Origin: CADCVW01 sp964251385 | Lineage (GTDB): Bacteria; Pseudomonadota; Alphaproteobacteria; Sphingomonadales; Sphingomonadaceae | Length of the DNA stretch: 64,000 bases | Assembly: GCA_964251385.1 (NCBI GenBank) | Contig: CAXUJK010000001.1 | Span: forward strand, 434,001 to 498,000 | Direction of reading: 5' to 3' | In this document: piece by piece, positions 15,746 through 26,109 of the stretch | How positions within the stretch are numbered: position 1 is the first letter of the stretch | Layout of the letters: each line of letters opens with the position of its first letter | The notes under the pieces: model-generated | Seen by the model: only the letters and a program-made list of their open reading frames with translations | Databases searched by the model: none | Told to the model about the DNA's origin: nothing | Position numbers and translations under genes: made by a program

Positions 15746-16541
15746 CCGTCGTCCCCCGCCGGAACGGTTGCGACAGCATCCGCCCGAGCCTCGCTTCGTC
15801 CGGATCGCCTAGATTGGCAACGCCGATCGTCATGGCGTCATGCCCAGCCGCGGGCTGCGCGCGGTACGTGCCGAACAGCCGGTCCCAGATCGGCAGCGCG
15901 AACCCGTAATTGCTCTGCGCCTCGGTGCGGACGACCGAGTGGTGCACCCGGTGCATGTCGGGCGTGACGAGCACGCGCCGCAAGAGGGCGTCTGCCCGTA
16001 ACGGAAGCCGTGCGTTGGCGTGGTTGAACATGGTGGCCGCGTTGAGCACGACTTCGAACAGCAGCACCGCCCATGCGGACGCGCCAAGCGCGACGACGGC
16101 GGCGATCTTGATCGCCATCGACAGCACGATCTCGATCGGGTGGAACCGGATTCCGGTCGTGACGTCGAACGCGCGGTCCGAGTGGTGCACCCGGTGCAAC
16201 CGCCACAGCGCAGGCACGCGATGGAACAGCACATGCTGCGCGTAGATGACGAGGTCGAGCGCGACGAATGCAATTGCGACCTCCAGCCATGCCGGGAATG
16301 CGACCGCGTTGAGCATGCCCCAACCGCGACCTTCCGCGAACAAAGCGGCTCCGACCGCGGCGGCCGGGAAGAGGATGCGCAACGCGACCGTGTCGACCGC
16401 GATGAGCCCGAGATTGCCCGGCCACCGCGCGGCACGCGCGGGCGCCTGCGCGCGGCGGGGGGCGAGGAGTTCCCAGGTCGCCATCAGCGCGAACACGCCC
16501 GTGAACGCCGCAAGGCGGATGGTGGGTTCGGAGGTGGTCAT
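15738..16541 (-). CDS. Sterol desaturase / fatty acid hydroxylase superfamily protein
   Basis: 267 residues, an integral membrane di-iron oxygenase. The histidine boxes are visible: AQHVLFHRVPALWRLHRVHH, then NHANAR and DMHRVHHSVVRTEAQSNYGF. Several hydrophobic helices surround them. Bacterial members hydroxylate lipids, carotenoids or hopanoids; the substrate here cannot be told. It begins with ATG at 16541 and leads an operon with DUF1499 and mtnP. A 72-base palindrome lies immediately upstream. Confidence 0.88.
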   Translation of the reverse strand: MTTSEPTIRLAAFTGVFALMATWELLAPRRAQAPARAARWPGNLGLIAVDTVALRILFPAAAVGAALFAEGRGWGMLNAVAFPAWLEVAIAFVALDLVIYAQHVLFHRVPALWRLHRVHHSDRAFDVTTGIRFHPIEIVLSMAIKIAAVVALGASAWAVLLFEVVLNAATMFNHANARLPLRADALLRRVLVTPDMHRVHHSVVRTEAQSNYGFALPIWDRLFGTYRAQPAAGHDAMTIGVANLGDPDEARLGRMLSQPFRRGTTDG

Positions 16542-16609
16542 CCACCGACAAGTCTAGCGGGATGAAGGCCAAGCTAAAAGCGTATGCTGGCGACCGAACG
16601 AACACTTTT

Positions 16610-16681
16610 GTTCCCCGGCGTAGGCCGGGGCCCAGCCTTGGGCAGCTGCGAAAGGCTAGGCCCCGGCCTACGCCGGGGAAC
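16610..16681. repeat. 72-bp intergenic palindrome (TTCCCCGGCGTAGGCCGGGG type)
   Basis: Two perfect 23-base arms (16610-16632 and 16659-16681) are extended inward by a further 6 pairs after one mismatch, leaving a 12-base loop that is itself partly palindromic. The element fills the gap between the end of shlB and the start of the hydroxylase operon. It could form a very stable hairpin in either transcript. There is no T-tract, so it looks like a dispersed REP-like element rather than a simple terminator. Confidence 0.85.
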
Positions 16682-16690
16682 TGCCAATTA

Positions 16691-18382
16691 CTAGAACCGC
16701 GCCGACAGCGTGAACGACAGCCGCGGGTTGCGGTTGTTCGATTCGAACCGGTCGTTGCCGATCGGAAACGCGATCTCGGCGCTCGCATCGAACACACGGC
16801 TGACGTCGAAGCGCACGCCAGCGCCCGCCGAGTAGAGACTGCCGCCGCGCCCGCCGGATCCGATATTGCCGACCGTGCCCGCGTCGGCGAAGGCGTAGAG
16901 CTGCGTGGGGCGGCCCTTGAAGGGCGCGCCGCGGATGTCGTAGCGGATCTCGGCGAGGCCAGCGATGCCGCGGTCGCCGCTGCGTTCGCTGTAGTCGTAG
17001 GCGCGGCCGAAGCGGGGACCGCCGATCCCCATCTCCTCCGACGACAGAAGCGCGCGCGACGCGACCTGGCCCTCGGCGGCGACCTTGAGGCTGAGCGCGC
17101 CCGCGATCGGGCCCGTCCAGTCGGCGTAGAGATCGAGCTTGGAGAATACCGCGCTGCCGCCGCGACGCGACGCGAGCGGGTCGCCGCGCTTCGTGGCGTC
17201 GAACACGTCCAGGCCTTGGCGCGCAGCGAGGCGCGCGTACAGCCAGCCGCCGAGCCAGCCCTTGTACCCCGACACGCCGAGCGTGACGGTCGAGAAGCGG
17301 TCGTTGCGCACCAATTCGCCGTTGCGGTCCTGTTCGGTGTCGCGGACGGTGAAATCGACCGTGGTCCACACGTTGGCGTCACGCGAGCGCAGCAGCGGGT
17401 AGCTCAGGTTCGCGTTGACGCTCGTGCTGCGGCCGTCGATCTCGTCGTCTCGCGCGCGGTCTCCCGGCCGCACCCGCGTGTAGGACGCGCCGACTCCGAC
17501 CAGCAGCCCGTCGGCGCCCGTGTCCGCGGCATAGTCGAACCCGACCGTGGCGAGCTCGCTTGGATCGAGCGGCGTGATGGTGCCGCGCAGGCTCAGCTGG
17601 TCACCGGCCAGCAGCGCGCCGTTGAGGTCGGCGCGTATGCGCACCCGGATCGGACCAACCGCGCGCGACCCCCAATTGTCGATCTGGACGTTGCCGACTA
17701 TGCTCTTGGCGGACGTGTCGACGACCAGCACACTGCGTTCGCCCTCGCGCTGGTAGCGGGTCTCCGCGATCGTCACGCCCGGCAGGTCGCCGGCGAGGAG
17801 CAGCGCGCGTTCGAGTTCGGCGCGTGTGACGGGCTTGCCGTCGGTCAGCACGGCGAGCCTGCGGCCGACCGCTGGGTCGTCGAGGCCGTTCAACCGCACT
17901 TCGTCGATGCGTCCCTCGTCCAGCCGGACGCGGAGCACGCCGTTGGCGACCGTCTGCCGCGGGATCGACGCGGTCGCGAACACGTAGCCGCGCGCACGCG
18001 CCATGTCGGCGACGCCTTGCGCGAGTGCCTTCAGATCGGCCGCGCCGAGCTGCCGGCCGACATAGGAATCGAACAAGGGCGCGAACTCGGCCGACCGGAA
18101 CGTGGTCGCGCCATCGACGCGGATCGCGCCGACGGGCACTTCGCCTTCGAACATGGCGGTCGCGGGAGACGCGACGCCTAATGGAATCGCGGTAGGCACA
18201 GCGTCCGCCTTCGGCCGCGAAACACCCGCCGCGCGTTCGGCGACGCCCGCATCGCCGCGATCGGCCTCGAGTTGCGCGGCGTCCGCCTGCTGGGCCTGCG
18301 CGACGACCGGCGACAGGCACAGCGAAACGCATGCGGACGCGGCGGCGACGCTCTGCAGGCACAAAGCTCGTTCGTAGGTCAT
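16691..18382 (-). CDS. ShlB/FhaC/HecB family outer-membrane transporter (TpsB)
   Basis: 563 residues, in the outer membrane. A signal peptide (ASACVSLCLSPVVAQAQ) is followed by a POTRA-type region at about 75-215 (GAIRVDGATTFRSAEFAPLF, then FATASIPRQTVANGVLRVRL). The rest is a 16-strand-type beta barrel with the ShlB haemolysin-secretion domain, ending in aromatic-terminated RLSFTLSARF. TpsB proteins export a partner TpsA exoprotein, but no large TpsA gene is in this window. It faces a FecR-domain gene across a 186-base divergent region. This is probably a variant FecR/CHASE2-linked TpsB whose cargo is elsewhere or non-classical. Confidence 0.9.
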   Translation of the reverse strand: MTYERALCLQSVAAASACVSLCLSPVVAQAQQADAAQLEADRGDAGVAERAAGVSRPKADAVPTAIPLGVASPATAMFEGEVPVGAIRVDGATTFRSAEFAPLFDSYVGRQLGAADLKALAQGVADMARARGYVFATASIPRQTVANGVLRVRLDEGRIDEVRLNGLDDPAVGRRLAVLTDGKPVTRAELERALLLAGDLPGVTIAETRYQREGERSVLVVDTSAKSIVGNVQIDNWGSRAVGPIRVRIRADLNGALLAGDQLSLRGTITPLDPSELATVGFDYAADTGADGLLVGVGASYTRVRPGDRARDDEIDGRSTSVNANLSYPLLRSRDANVWTTVDFTVRDTEQDRNGELVRNDRFSTVTLGVSGYKGWLGGWLYARLAARQGLDVFDATKRGDPLASRRGGSAVFSKLDLYADWTGPIAGALSLKVAAEGQVASRALLSSEEMGIGGPRFGRAYDYSERSGDRGIAGLAEIRYDIRGAPFKGRPTQLYAFADAGTVGNIGSGGRGGSLYSAGAGVRFDVSRVFDASAEIAFPIGNDRFESNNRNPRLSFTLSARF

Positions 18383-18391
18383 TCGTGCAAA

Positions 18392-18417
18392 ATCCCGGTT
18401 CGCTCGGTGACCGGGAT
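18392..18417. promoter_or_regulatory. Inverted repeat in the shlB-fecR divergent region
   Basis: ATCCCGGT and ACCGGGAT arms (8 bp each, 10-base spacer) lie 10 bases upstream of the shlB start. This could be an operator or a 5' hairpin for shlB. The rest of the divergent region (18418-18568) shows no further clear motif except a GGAAGG ribosome site for the FecR gene. Confidence 0.35.
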
Positions 18418-18568
18418 GTGGCGCGCAAGGGGTTAAGAATTTGCTTGGTTAAACCGGCGTTACCGACTCCTACGAAGGTCTTGGCAAGCTCCGCGCAGCT
18501 AGATCGGATGCAATGGAGGCGTGAGGTCCGTGTCGGCCCTGCGCAGCATATGATCGGAAGGCGTCACC

Positions 18569-20110
<1,542 letters not shown>

Positions 20111-20133
20111 GTCGCGCTACCCCTCGCGTTGAC

Positions 20134-20170
20134 GGGACGGTAAGGTTGCTCCGGCTAACCTTGCCGTCCC
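20134..20170 (+). terminator. 14-bp hairpin after the FecR gene
   Basis: Arms 20134-20147 and 20157-20170 pair over 14 bases (one G-U in RNA) around a 9-base loop. It lies 24 bases after the FecR-gene stop and 23 bases before the next ATG. No U-tract follows, so it may be a weak terminator, an mRNA 3' stabiliser or an intercistronic processing hairpin. It would bury a possible TTG start at 20146. Confidence 0.5.
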
Positions 20171-20193
20171 TCTTCGTCCGAGCCGCGCCGCCG

Positions 20194-22551
20194 ATGCCAA
20201 GCCCGTCCCCCGCCGCCCGACTCACGCCCGCGGCGGGCGCGCTCGTGCTGCGCCGGAGCCGGATGATCGTCATTCTGTCGGGCGTCGCCGCCGCGCTCGC
20301 GCTGCTGTTCGGCGGCGGCGGCGCGGCCGTCGAGAACGAGCTGCGCACGCTCCGCAACATGGTCCGCGCGCACGATGCCACCGGCGAGGTCCACATCGTC
20401 GAGATCGACAAGCGCAGCATCGAGGCGCTGCGGGTCTGGCCCTGGCCGCGCCGCTACCATGCGCGCGCCGTTGACGCGCTCCGCGAAGCCGGCGTGCGCT
20501 CGATCGCTTTCGACGTCGACTTCTCGTCCGAGTCCACGCCGGAAGACGACTTCCTCCTTGTCCGCGCGCTCGACCGCGCCGGAGGCAGCGTCGTCCTGCC
20601 CGCGATTCGCCAGTCGGCAGGGGCGAACTCGCGCGACAGCATCGACAGCGAACCCATTCCCGCGTTGCGCGACCACTCGTTCGCGGGCGCCGTCGCGATG
20701 CAGCCCGACAGCGGCGGCTTCGTCCGCAGCGCGCCGCTCGGGATGGTCATCAGCGGCTCGCCCCGACCCTCGCTCGCCGCGATGGTCGCCGAAGTCGCCG
20801 CGCCCGGCATCGAAAGCTTCGCGATCGACTTCGCGGTGCGGCCCGAGACGATCCCGCGCCACAGCTTCGTCGATCTGATCGAGGGCCGCGTTCCCGCATC
20901 GGCGCTGCGCGGCAAGCGCGTCATCATCGGCTCGACCGCCGTCGAAACGCCCGATCGCTACCCCGTCCCGGGTTACGGCGTCATCTACGGCGTGGTGATC
21001 CAGGCGCTCGCGGCCGAAACGCTGCTCGCCGGCCGGCCGGGCACGCTACGCTGGATCCCCACGCTGGTCATCGCGTTCGCCGCGATCTGGCTGCTCGCCG
21101 GGCGTGCGTCGCGGCCGAAGCGCATTATCGGCTTCGTCGGCACGGGCGTCCTCATCCTGCTCCTGCCGCTCGCGCTGGAGCAATGGGCGTCGACGTCCGC
21201 GGAGGTCGTTCCCGCGCTCGGCGCCATGTTCGCGGCCGGGGTCGCGGCTTCGATCGCGACGCTGGTCCGTACGTTCCGCCGTCGCACGATGATCAACGCG
21301 GAAACCGGTTTGCCCAATCTGAACGCGTTGGCGGAAAGCCTTCGCACCGAGCCGAAAGCACTGGTCGCGGTCGCGCAGATCGAAGGCTTCTCCGCGACCG
21401 CGTCCGCGTGCGGGCCGCAGATCACCGCCGATCTCGTCCGCCGCATCGCCGAACGCGTCGGCCAGGTGACGCGCGGCACCGACGTGCACCGGGTGGACGA
21501 GGCGACGCTCGCCTGGACGGTCGACCCGCAGGACATCGACGAAGTCGGCGATCGCTTCGACGCGCTTGCCGCACTCATGCGCGCGCCCGTCGAGGCGGGC
21601 GGACGGCGCGTCGACATCGCTCTGTCCTACGGCGTCGCTCCAGGAACGGGTGCCGAGGCGCGCCGGCTTGTCGCCAACGCCACGCACGCGGCTGCCGAGG
21701 CGGGCAAGTCGGGCGAGCGCTGGCAGTTGTTCACGGGCGGCAACGAGGAGGACGCGCACTGGCGGCTGTCGCTGCTGGGCGAACTCGACGCGGCGCTCGA
21801 ACGCGGCGACATCTGGGTCGCGCACCAGGCCAAGTACGATCTGGCGACACGCAAGGTGGTCGGCAGCGAGGCGCTCGTCCGTTGGCAGCACGCCACGAGA
21901 GGCCCAATCCCGCCCGACCTGTTCATCCCCGCGGTGGAGGAAAGCGGCCGCATCTACGAGCTGACGATGCACGTGCTGCGCACTGCGTTGAGCGACGCGG
22001 CCGAATGGCGAGACCGGGGCGAGACTCTCAGCGTCGCGGTCAACATCTCGGTGACGCTGCTGACGCGTCCCGACTTTGTTGCCGACATCGAGGCGGCACT
22101 CGCCGCGAGCGGACTCCCGCCTAGATACCTGACCCTCGAAGTCACCGAATCCGCCGCCATGACCAGCTCCGACGCCGCGCTCGCCGCGCTGGAGACTTTG
22201 CGCGACATGGGGCTCAAGCTGTCTGTCGACGACTACGGCACGGGCCAGTCGACGCTGACCTATTTAAAGCGCCTGCCTGCGTCCGAGCTCAAGATCGACA
22301 AGAGCTTCATCCAGACGGTGGTCGGCAATCGCAACGACGCGATTCTCGTCCGCTCGACGATCGACCTGGCGCACGAGCTGGGCCTCAGCGTCGTCGGCGA
22401 AGGCGTGGAAGATTCCGAGTGTCTGGAAGCACTTGCGGCGATGGGCTGCGACACGGTGCAAGGTTATCATATCGGTCGCCCGATGACCGCGAACGACTTC
22501 CTGGCGCTCGTGCGCCGGTTGAACGTCGATGAGGCCGCGGTCGCCGCCTAG
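20194..22551 (+). CDS. CHASE2 sensor with degenerate GGDEF and intact EAL domain (c-di-GMP phosphodiesterase)
   Basis: 785 residues from ATG 20194. After one N-terminal helix (MIVILSGVAAALALLFG) comes a periplasmic CHASE2 domain (VHIVEIDKRSIEALRVWPWP, then IAFDVDFSSEST), then three membrane helices (about 283-360). The GGDEF region is degenerate: HRVDEATLAW replaces the GGDEF loop. The EAL domain is intact: Glu559 in SEALVRW, NISVTLL, LEVTESAAM, VDDYGTGQS, LKIDKSFIQ, GEGVED and QGYHIGRPM. It should hydrolyse c-di-GMP in response to a periplasmic signal. FecR and CHASE2 domains often neighbour each other, suggesting one pathway. Confidence 0.9.
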   Translation: MPSPSPAARLTPAAGALVLRRSRMIVILSGVAAALALLFGGGGAAVENELRTLRNMVRAHDATGEVHIVEIDKRSIEALRVWPWPRRYHARAVDALREAGVRSIAFDVDFSSESTPEDDFLLVRALDRAGGSVVLPAIRQSAGANSRDSIDSEPIPALRDHSFAGAVAMQPDSGGFVRSAPLGMVISGSPRPSLAAMVAEVAAPGIESFAIDFAVRPETIPRHSFVDLIEGRVPASALRGKRVIIGSTAVETPDRYPVPGYGVIYGVVIQALAAETLLAGRPGTLRWIPTLVIAFAAIWLLAGRASRPKRIIGFVGTGVLILLLPLALEQWASTSAEVVPALGAMFAAGVAASIATLVRTFRRRTMINAETGLPNLNALAESLRTEPKALVAVAQIEGFSATASACGPQITADLVRRIAERVGQVTRGTDVHRVDEATLAWTVDPQDIDEVGDRFDALAALMRAPVEAGGRRVDIALSYGVAPGTGAEARRLVANATHAAAEAGKSGERWQLFTGGNEEDAHWRLSLLGELDAALERGDIWVAHQAKYDLATRKVVGSEALVRWQHATRGPIPPDLFIPAVEESGRIYELTMHVLRTALSDAAEWRDRGETLSVAVNISVTLLTRPDFVADIEAALAASGLPPRYLTLEVTESAAMTSSDAALAALETLRDMGLKLSVDDYGTGQSTLTYLKRLPASELKIDKSFIQTVVGNRNDAILVRSTIDLAHELGLSVVGEGVEDSECLEALAAMGCDTVQGYHIGRPMTANDFLALVRRLNVDEAAVAA

Positions 22552-22596
22552 GCTCGCGGTTGACGCCGGCGCTGCGCGCGACGCAAGGCAGGCTCC

Positions 22597-24897
22597 GTGG
22601 CCGACCAGCCTTCCCCTTCGCGCCTGCGGCACGCGTCGTTGCCCGCGATCATCTTTCTCGTCGTCGCGATCGCGAGCATCGTCGCGGCGCTCGCCTTATG
22701 GCGCGCGGCCGCCGAACGCGACGCGGCGCGGTTCCAGGCGGAGAGCCGGGTCGCCGCGCTAGCGGTGTTCGAGCGCATGGAACGGCAGGTCGCGCTTCTG
22801 CGCGGTGCGGCCGGGCTGTTCGCCGCGACAGGCGGAGTCGATGCGCGGGCGTTCGACGCCTATGTCGAACGGCTCGAGCTCGCAAACCGCTACCCGGGGG
22901 TGCTCGGCATCGGCTATTCCCCGCGGATCGTCGGCGCCGCGCGCGATGCGTTCGTCTCGCGCATACGGGCGGGGCCCGCATCTGACTTCCGGCTATTCCC
23001 TGAAGGCGCGCGGGCCGTCTACCAACCCATCGTCTATCTCTCCCCGCTCGACCGCGGCAACCGGCGCGCGGTCGGCTTCGACATGTTCACGGAAAGCATG
23101 CGCCGAACCGCGATGATCCGCGCGCGCGACGAGGGCACGCCCGCGGCGACAGGGCGCGTGGCGCTGTTGCAGGACGCGGGAGGCGCGCCGCAGCCCGGGT
23201 TCCTGCTCTACGTGCCCGTGTACCGCGGCAACGGCGTTCCGGTGACGCCCTCGGGTCGCAACGAGCGGCTCGACGGCTTCGTCTTCAGCCCGGTCCGCGC
23301 GCGCGACCTGTTCCGAACCGTGTTCGATCCCGACGACGTACGACCGGTCGATGTCACGATCTACGACGCGACCGTCGCGCCCGCGAACGTGCTGTTCGCC
23401 ACGGCGACGCCGGGTCGCGGCGATGCGCGCTTCTACGAGGAAGCGCTCGTGCGGGTCGCTGGCCGGACATGGGTCGTCGCCACGGCCGCGCCCGCGAGCT
23501 TCAGCGAAGGTCCGCAGCGGGGGCTCGCCTGGTGGACCGCCATCCTCGGCGTGATCGCCGCGTCCGTGCTCGCCTTCGCGGCCCATGCCCAAGGCCGCGC
23601 CGCGCGCGCCGCCGAACGCGCGCGCGCCGACCTGCGCAAGCTGAACGAGACATTGGAGGCACGCGTCGAGGCGCGCACCGCGGAGGTCAGCACGGCTTAC
23701 GCCGGCCTGCGCCACGAGATCGAACTGCGCGAAGGCGCGGAGGAACAGGTCCGGCAGATGCAGAAGATCGAGGCGGTCGGCCAGCTGACGGGGGGGATCG
23801 CGCACGATTTCAACAATATGCTGGCGATCGTCATCGGCAGCCTCGACATGGCCAAGCGCCGCGTCGCCGATCCCGACCGCGTGCGCCGCCTGCTCGACAA
23901 TGCGATGGAAGGCGCGACGCGCGCCGCCGCGCTGACCCAGCGGCTGCTCGCCTTTTCGCGCCGTCAGCCGCTGTCGCCGCAGGTCATCGACGTCAACCGG
24001 CTGGTGTCGGGCATGTCCGAACTGCTGCGCCGCACGATCGGCGAGACGATACGGCTCGACACGGCGCTTAGCGGAGGATTGTGGCCCACGTTCGCCGATG
24101 CCGGCCAGCTCGAGAACGTCATCCTCAACCTGGCGGTCAACGCGCGCGACGCGATGCTTGGCGGCAGCTCGCTCTCCATCTCCACCGCCAATCGCAGCAT
24201 CGATGCCGCCGATGTCGCGCGCAACCCCGCCGCCAAGGTCGGCGATCACGTCACGATCGTCGTCGCCGACACCGGGGAAGGCATGCCGCCGGAGATCGTC
24301 GCCAAGGCGTTCGATCCCTTCTTCACGACCAAGGAAATTGGCAAGGGGACAGGTCTTGGCCTCAGCCAGGTCCTCGGCTTCATCCAGCAATCGGGCGGTT
24401 ACGTCGAGATCGAGAGCGAGCCCGGCGTCGGCACGACGATCAAGCTCTTCTTGCCGCGCCACACGGGCGTGGACGGCGACGCCGCACCTGCAGCGGAGCT
24501 TGCTTACGCGGGACCGCTTCCACGCGGCACGCCGGGCGAAATCATCCTCGTCGTCGAGGACGAAGACCAGGTGCGCCTGATGAGCGTCGAGGCGCTGCGC
24601 GATCTCGGTTACACCGTGCTGCACGCGAGCGGCGGTGCCGCGGCGCTGGACATGCTGCGCGCGATGCCCGGCATTCGGCTGCTGTTCACCGACGTGGTCA
24701 TGCCCGAGATGAACGGGCGGCAGCTCGCGGACGCGGCGATCGCGCACGCGCCCGACCTCAAGCTGCTCTTCACCACCGGCTACACGCACGACGCCGTGGT
24801 GCACGACGGGCGGATCGATGCGGGCGTGGACCTGATTTCAAAACCCTTCACGTTCGAACAGCTGGCGGTTAAGGTACGCGGCGTTCTGGACGCCTGA
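22597..24897 (+). CDS. CHASE-domain hybrid sensor histidine kinase with C-terminal receiver
   Basis: 766 residues. A helix at about 13-34 is followed by a periplasmic CHASE domain (LELANRYPGVLGIGYSPRI, then RAVGFDMFTES), a second helix near 310-330 and a short coiled coil. His403 is in the phospho-acceptor motif GGIAHDFNNMLAIVIGSLDM (HisKA). The ATPase has N-box NLAVNARDAM, DTGEGMPPEI and GTGLGLSQVLGFIQQSGG. A receiver domain at about 645-764 has Asp699 in LFTDVVMPEMNG. GTG start with a purine-rich site upstream. No partner response regulator is adjacent; phosphotransfer to the internal receiver is expected. Confidence 0.9.
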   Translation: MADQPSPSRLRHASLPAIIFLVVAIASIVAALALWRAAAERDAARFQAESRVAALAVFERMERQVALLRGAAGLFAATGGVDARAFDAYVERLELANRYPGVLGIGYSPRIVGAARDAFVSRIRAGPASDFRLFPEGARAVYQPIVYLSPLDRGNRRAVGFDMFTESMRRTAMIRARDEGTPAATGRVALLQDAGGAPQPGFLLYVPVYRGNGVPVTPSGRNERLDGFVFSPVRARDLFRTVFDPDDVRPVDVTIYDATVAPANVLFATATPGRGDARFYEEALVRVAGRTWVVATAAPASFSEGPQRGLAWWTAILGVIAASVLAFAAHAQGRAARAAERARADLRKLNETLEARVEARTAEVSTAYAGLRHEIELREGAEEQVRQMQKIEAVGQLTGGIAHDFNNMLAIVIGSLDMAKRRVADPDRVRRLLDNAMEGATRAAALTQRLLAFSRRQPLSPQVIDVNRLVSGMSELLRRTIGETIRLDTALSGGLWPTFADAGQLENVILNLAVNARDAMLGGSSLSISTANRSIDAADVARNPAAKVGDHVTIVVADTGEGMPPEIVAKAFDPFFTTKEIGKGTGLGLSQVLGFIQQSGGYVEIESEPGVGTTIKLFLPRHTGVDGDAAPAAELAYAGPLPRGTPGEIILVVEDEDQVRLMSVEALRDLGYTVLHASGGAAALDMLRAMPGIRLLFTDVVMPEMNGRQLADAAIAHAPDLKLLFTTGYTHDAVVHDGRIDAGVDLISKPFTFEQLAVKVRGVLDA

Positions 24898-24911
24898 AGG
24901 AAGACAAAGCC

Positions 24912-26108
24912 ATGGCAACCGCGGTCGAGACCAAGTTGAAGCTCGAGCCCCCCGCCGCGCTCGCCCCGATCGTGCCCGCGCAAGCGGCAGGTCTCGTCCC
25001 CCTGAAATCGGAAGAGACGACCGCGTTGGACGGCAAGGTCGAATTATTCGTCGCCGAACTGTCCGCGCTCGACAGCAACAGCCCCGAATTCGGCCGCAAG
25101 GTCGACGAGCTGACCGCGATGGGACGCAAGGAGATCGCGGACGCCGCCTCGCATTCGAACCGTTTCCTCGATCGGCCGGTCAAGGCGATCGACAGCGACA
25201 CGGGCATCGGCGCGAACCTGACCGAACTTCGCCGCACGATCGAGGACCTCGATCCGGGCAAGCAGGGCTCGCTGACCGCGCCAAAGAAGCTGTTCGGGCT
25301 GATCCCGTACGGCAACAAGATGCGCGAATATTTCGACAGCTACAAATCGTCGCAGACGCACATCTCGTCGATCCTGGCGCGGCTCGCGTCGGGCAAGGAC
25401 GAGCTGCTGATGGACAATGCGGCGATCGACACCGAGCGGGCGAGCCTGTGGAAGACGATGGGCAAGCTCGAGCAGATGATCCATATTTCCAAGACGTTGG
25501 ACGCGCGTCTTGAGGCCAAGGCTCAGGAGTTGGACGCGACCGAGCCCGCGAAAGCCAAGGCGATTCGCGAGAGCGCGTTGTTCTATATCCGCCAGCGCAC
25601 GACCGACCTGCTGACGCAGATGGCGGTCAGCGTGCAGGGCTATCTGGCGCTCGACCTCGTCAAGAAGAACAATGTCGAGCTTGTCAAAGGCGTGGATCGC
25701 GCGTCGACGACGACAGTGTCGGCGCTGCGCACCGCGGTTACCGTCGCGCAGGCGCTGACAAACCAGAAACTGGTCCTGGAACAGATCACCGCGCTCAACA
25801 CGACCACCGCCAACATCATCGACAGCACGGGGACATTGTTGAAAACGCAGTCGGCGGAGATCCACAGCCAGGCCGCGTCCGCGACGATCCCGCTGGAGAC
25901 GCTGCAGCGGGCGTTTCAGAACATCTACGACACGATGGACCAGATCGACACGTTCAAGCTGCAGGCGCTCGGCAACATGAAGCAGACGGTCGACACGCTT
26001 TCGACCGAGATGGAGAAGTCGCGCGGCTACATCGCGCGCGCCGAGGGGGTCAATCAGGCGCAGCTCGAAGGCGGCTCCGCATCGACACTGACGTCGCTGG
26101 CGGGCTGA
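24912..26108 (+). CDS. TelA/KlaA family toxic anion resistance protein
   Basis: 398 residues, cytoplasmic, largely alpha-helical and coiled-coil. The TelA-family core is visible in FGLIPYGNKMREYFDSYKSS, then ISSILARLASGKDELLMDNA and LYIRQR-like FYIRQRTTDLLTQMAVSVQG. The family is linked to tellurite and colicin or antibiotic resistance on plasmids, but the chromosomal role is uncertain and probably concerns the envelope. The ATG has AAGGA upstream, 14 bases after the hybrid kinase stop. The XpaC-like gene starts 1 base after the stop region, so the two are co-expressed. Confidence 0.88.
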   Translation: MATAVETKLKLEPPAALAPIVPAQAAGLVPLKSEETTALDGKVELFVAELSALDSNSPEFGRKVDELTAMGRKEIADAASHSNRFLDRPVKAIDSDTGIGANLTELRRTIEDLDPGKQGSLTAPKKLFGLIPYGNKMREYFDSYKSSQTHISSILARLASGKDELLMDNAAIDTERASLWKTMGKLEQMIHISKTLDARLEAKAQELDATEPAKAKAIRESALFYIRQRTTDLLTQMAVSVQGYLALDLVKKNNVELVKGVDRASTTTVSALRTAVTVAQALTNQKLVLEQITALNTTTANIIDSTGTLLKTQSAEIHSQAASATIPLETLQRAFQNIYDTMDQIDTFKLQALGNMKQTVDTLSTEMEKSRGYIARAEGVNQAQLEGGSASTLTSLAG

Positions 26109-26109
26109 C

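Noticed and set aside
20146..20193. TTG 20146 as the start of the CHASE2-EAL gene
   Set aside because: The TTG is inside a stable hairpin and adds a non-conserved leader; ATG 20194 is preferred.
22993..24804. 603-codon minus-strand frame opposite the CHASE hybrid kinase
   Set aside because: Shadow frame; the plus strand shows complete HisKA, ATPase and receiver motifs.
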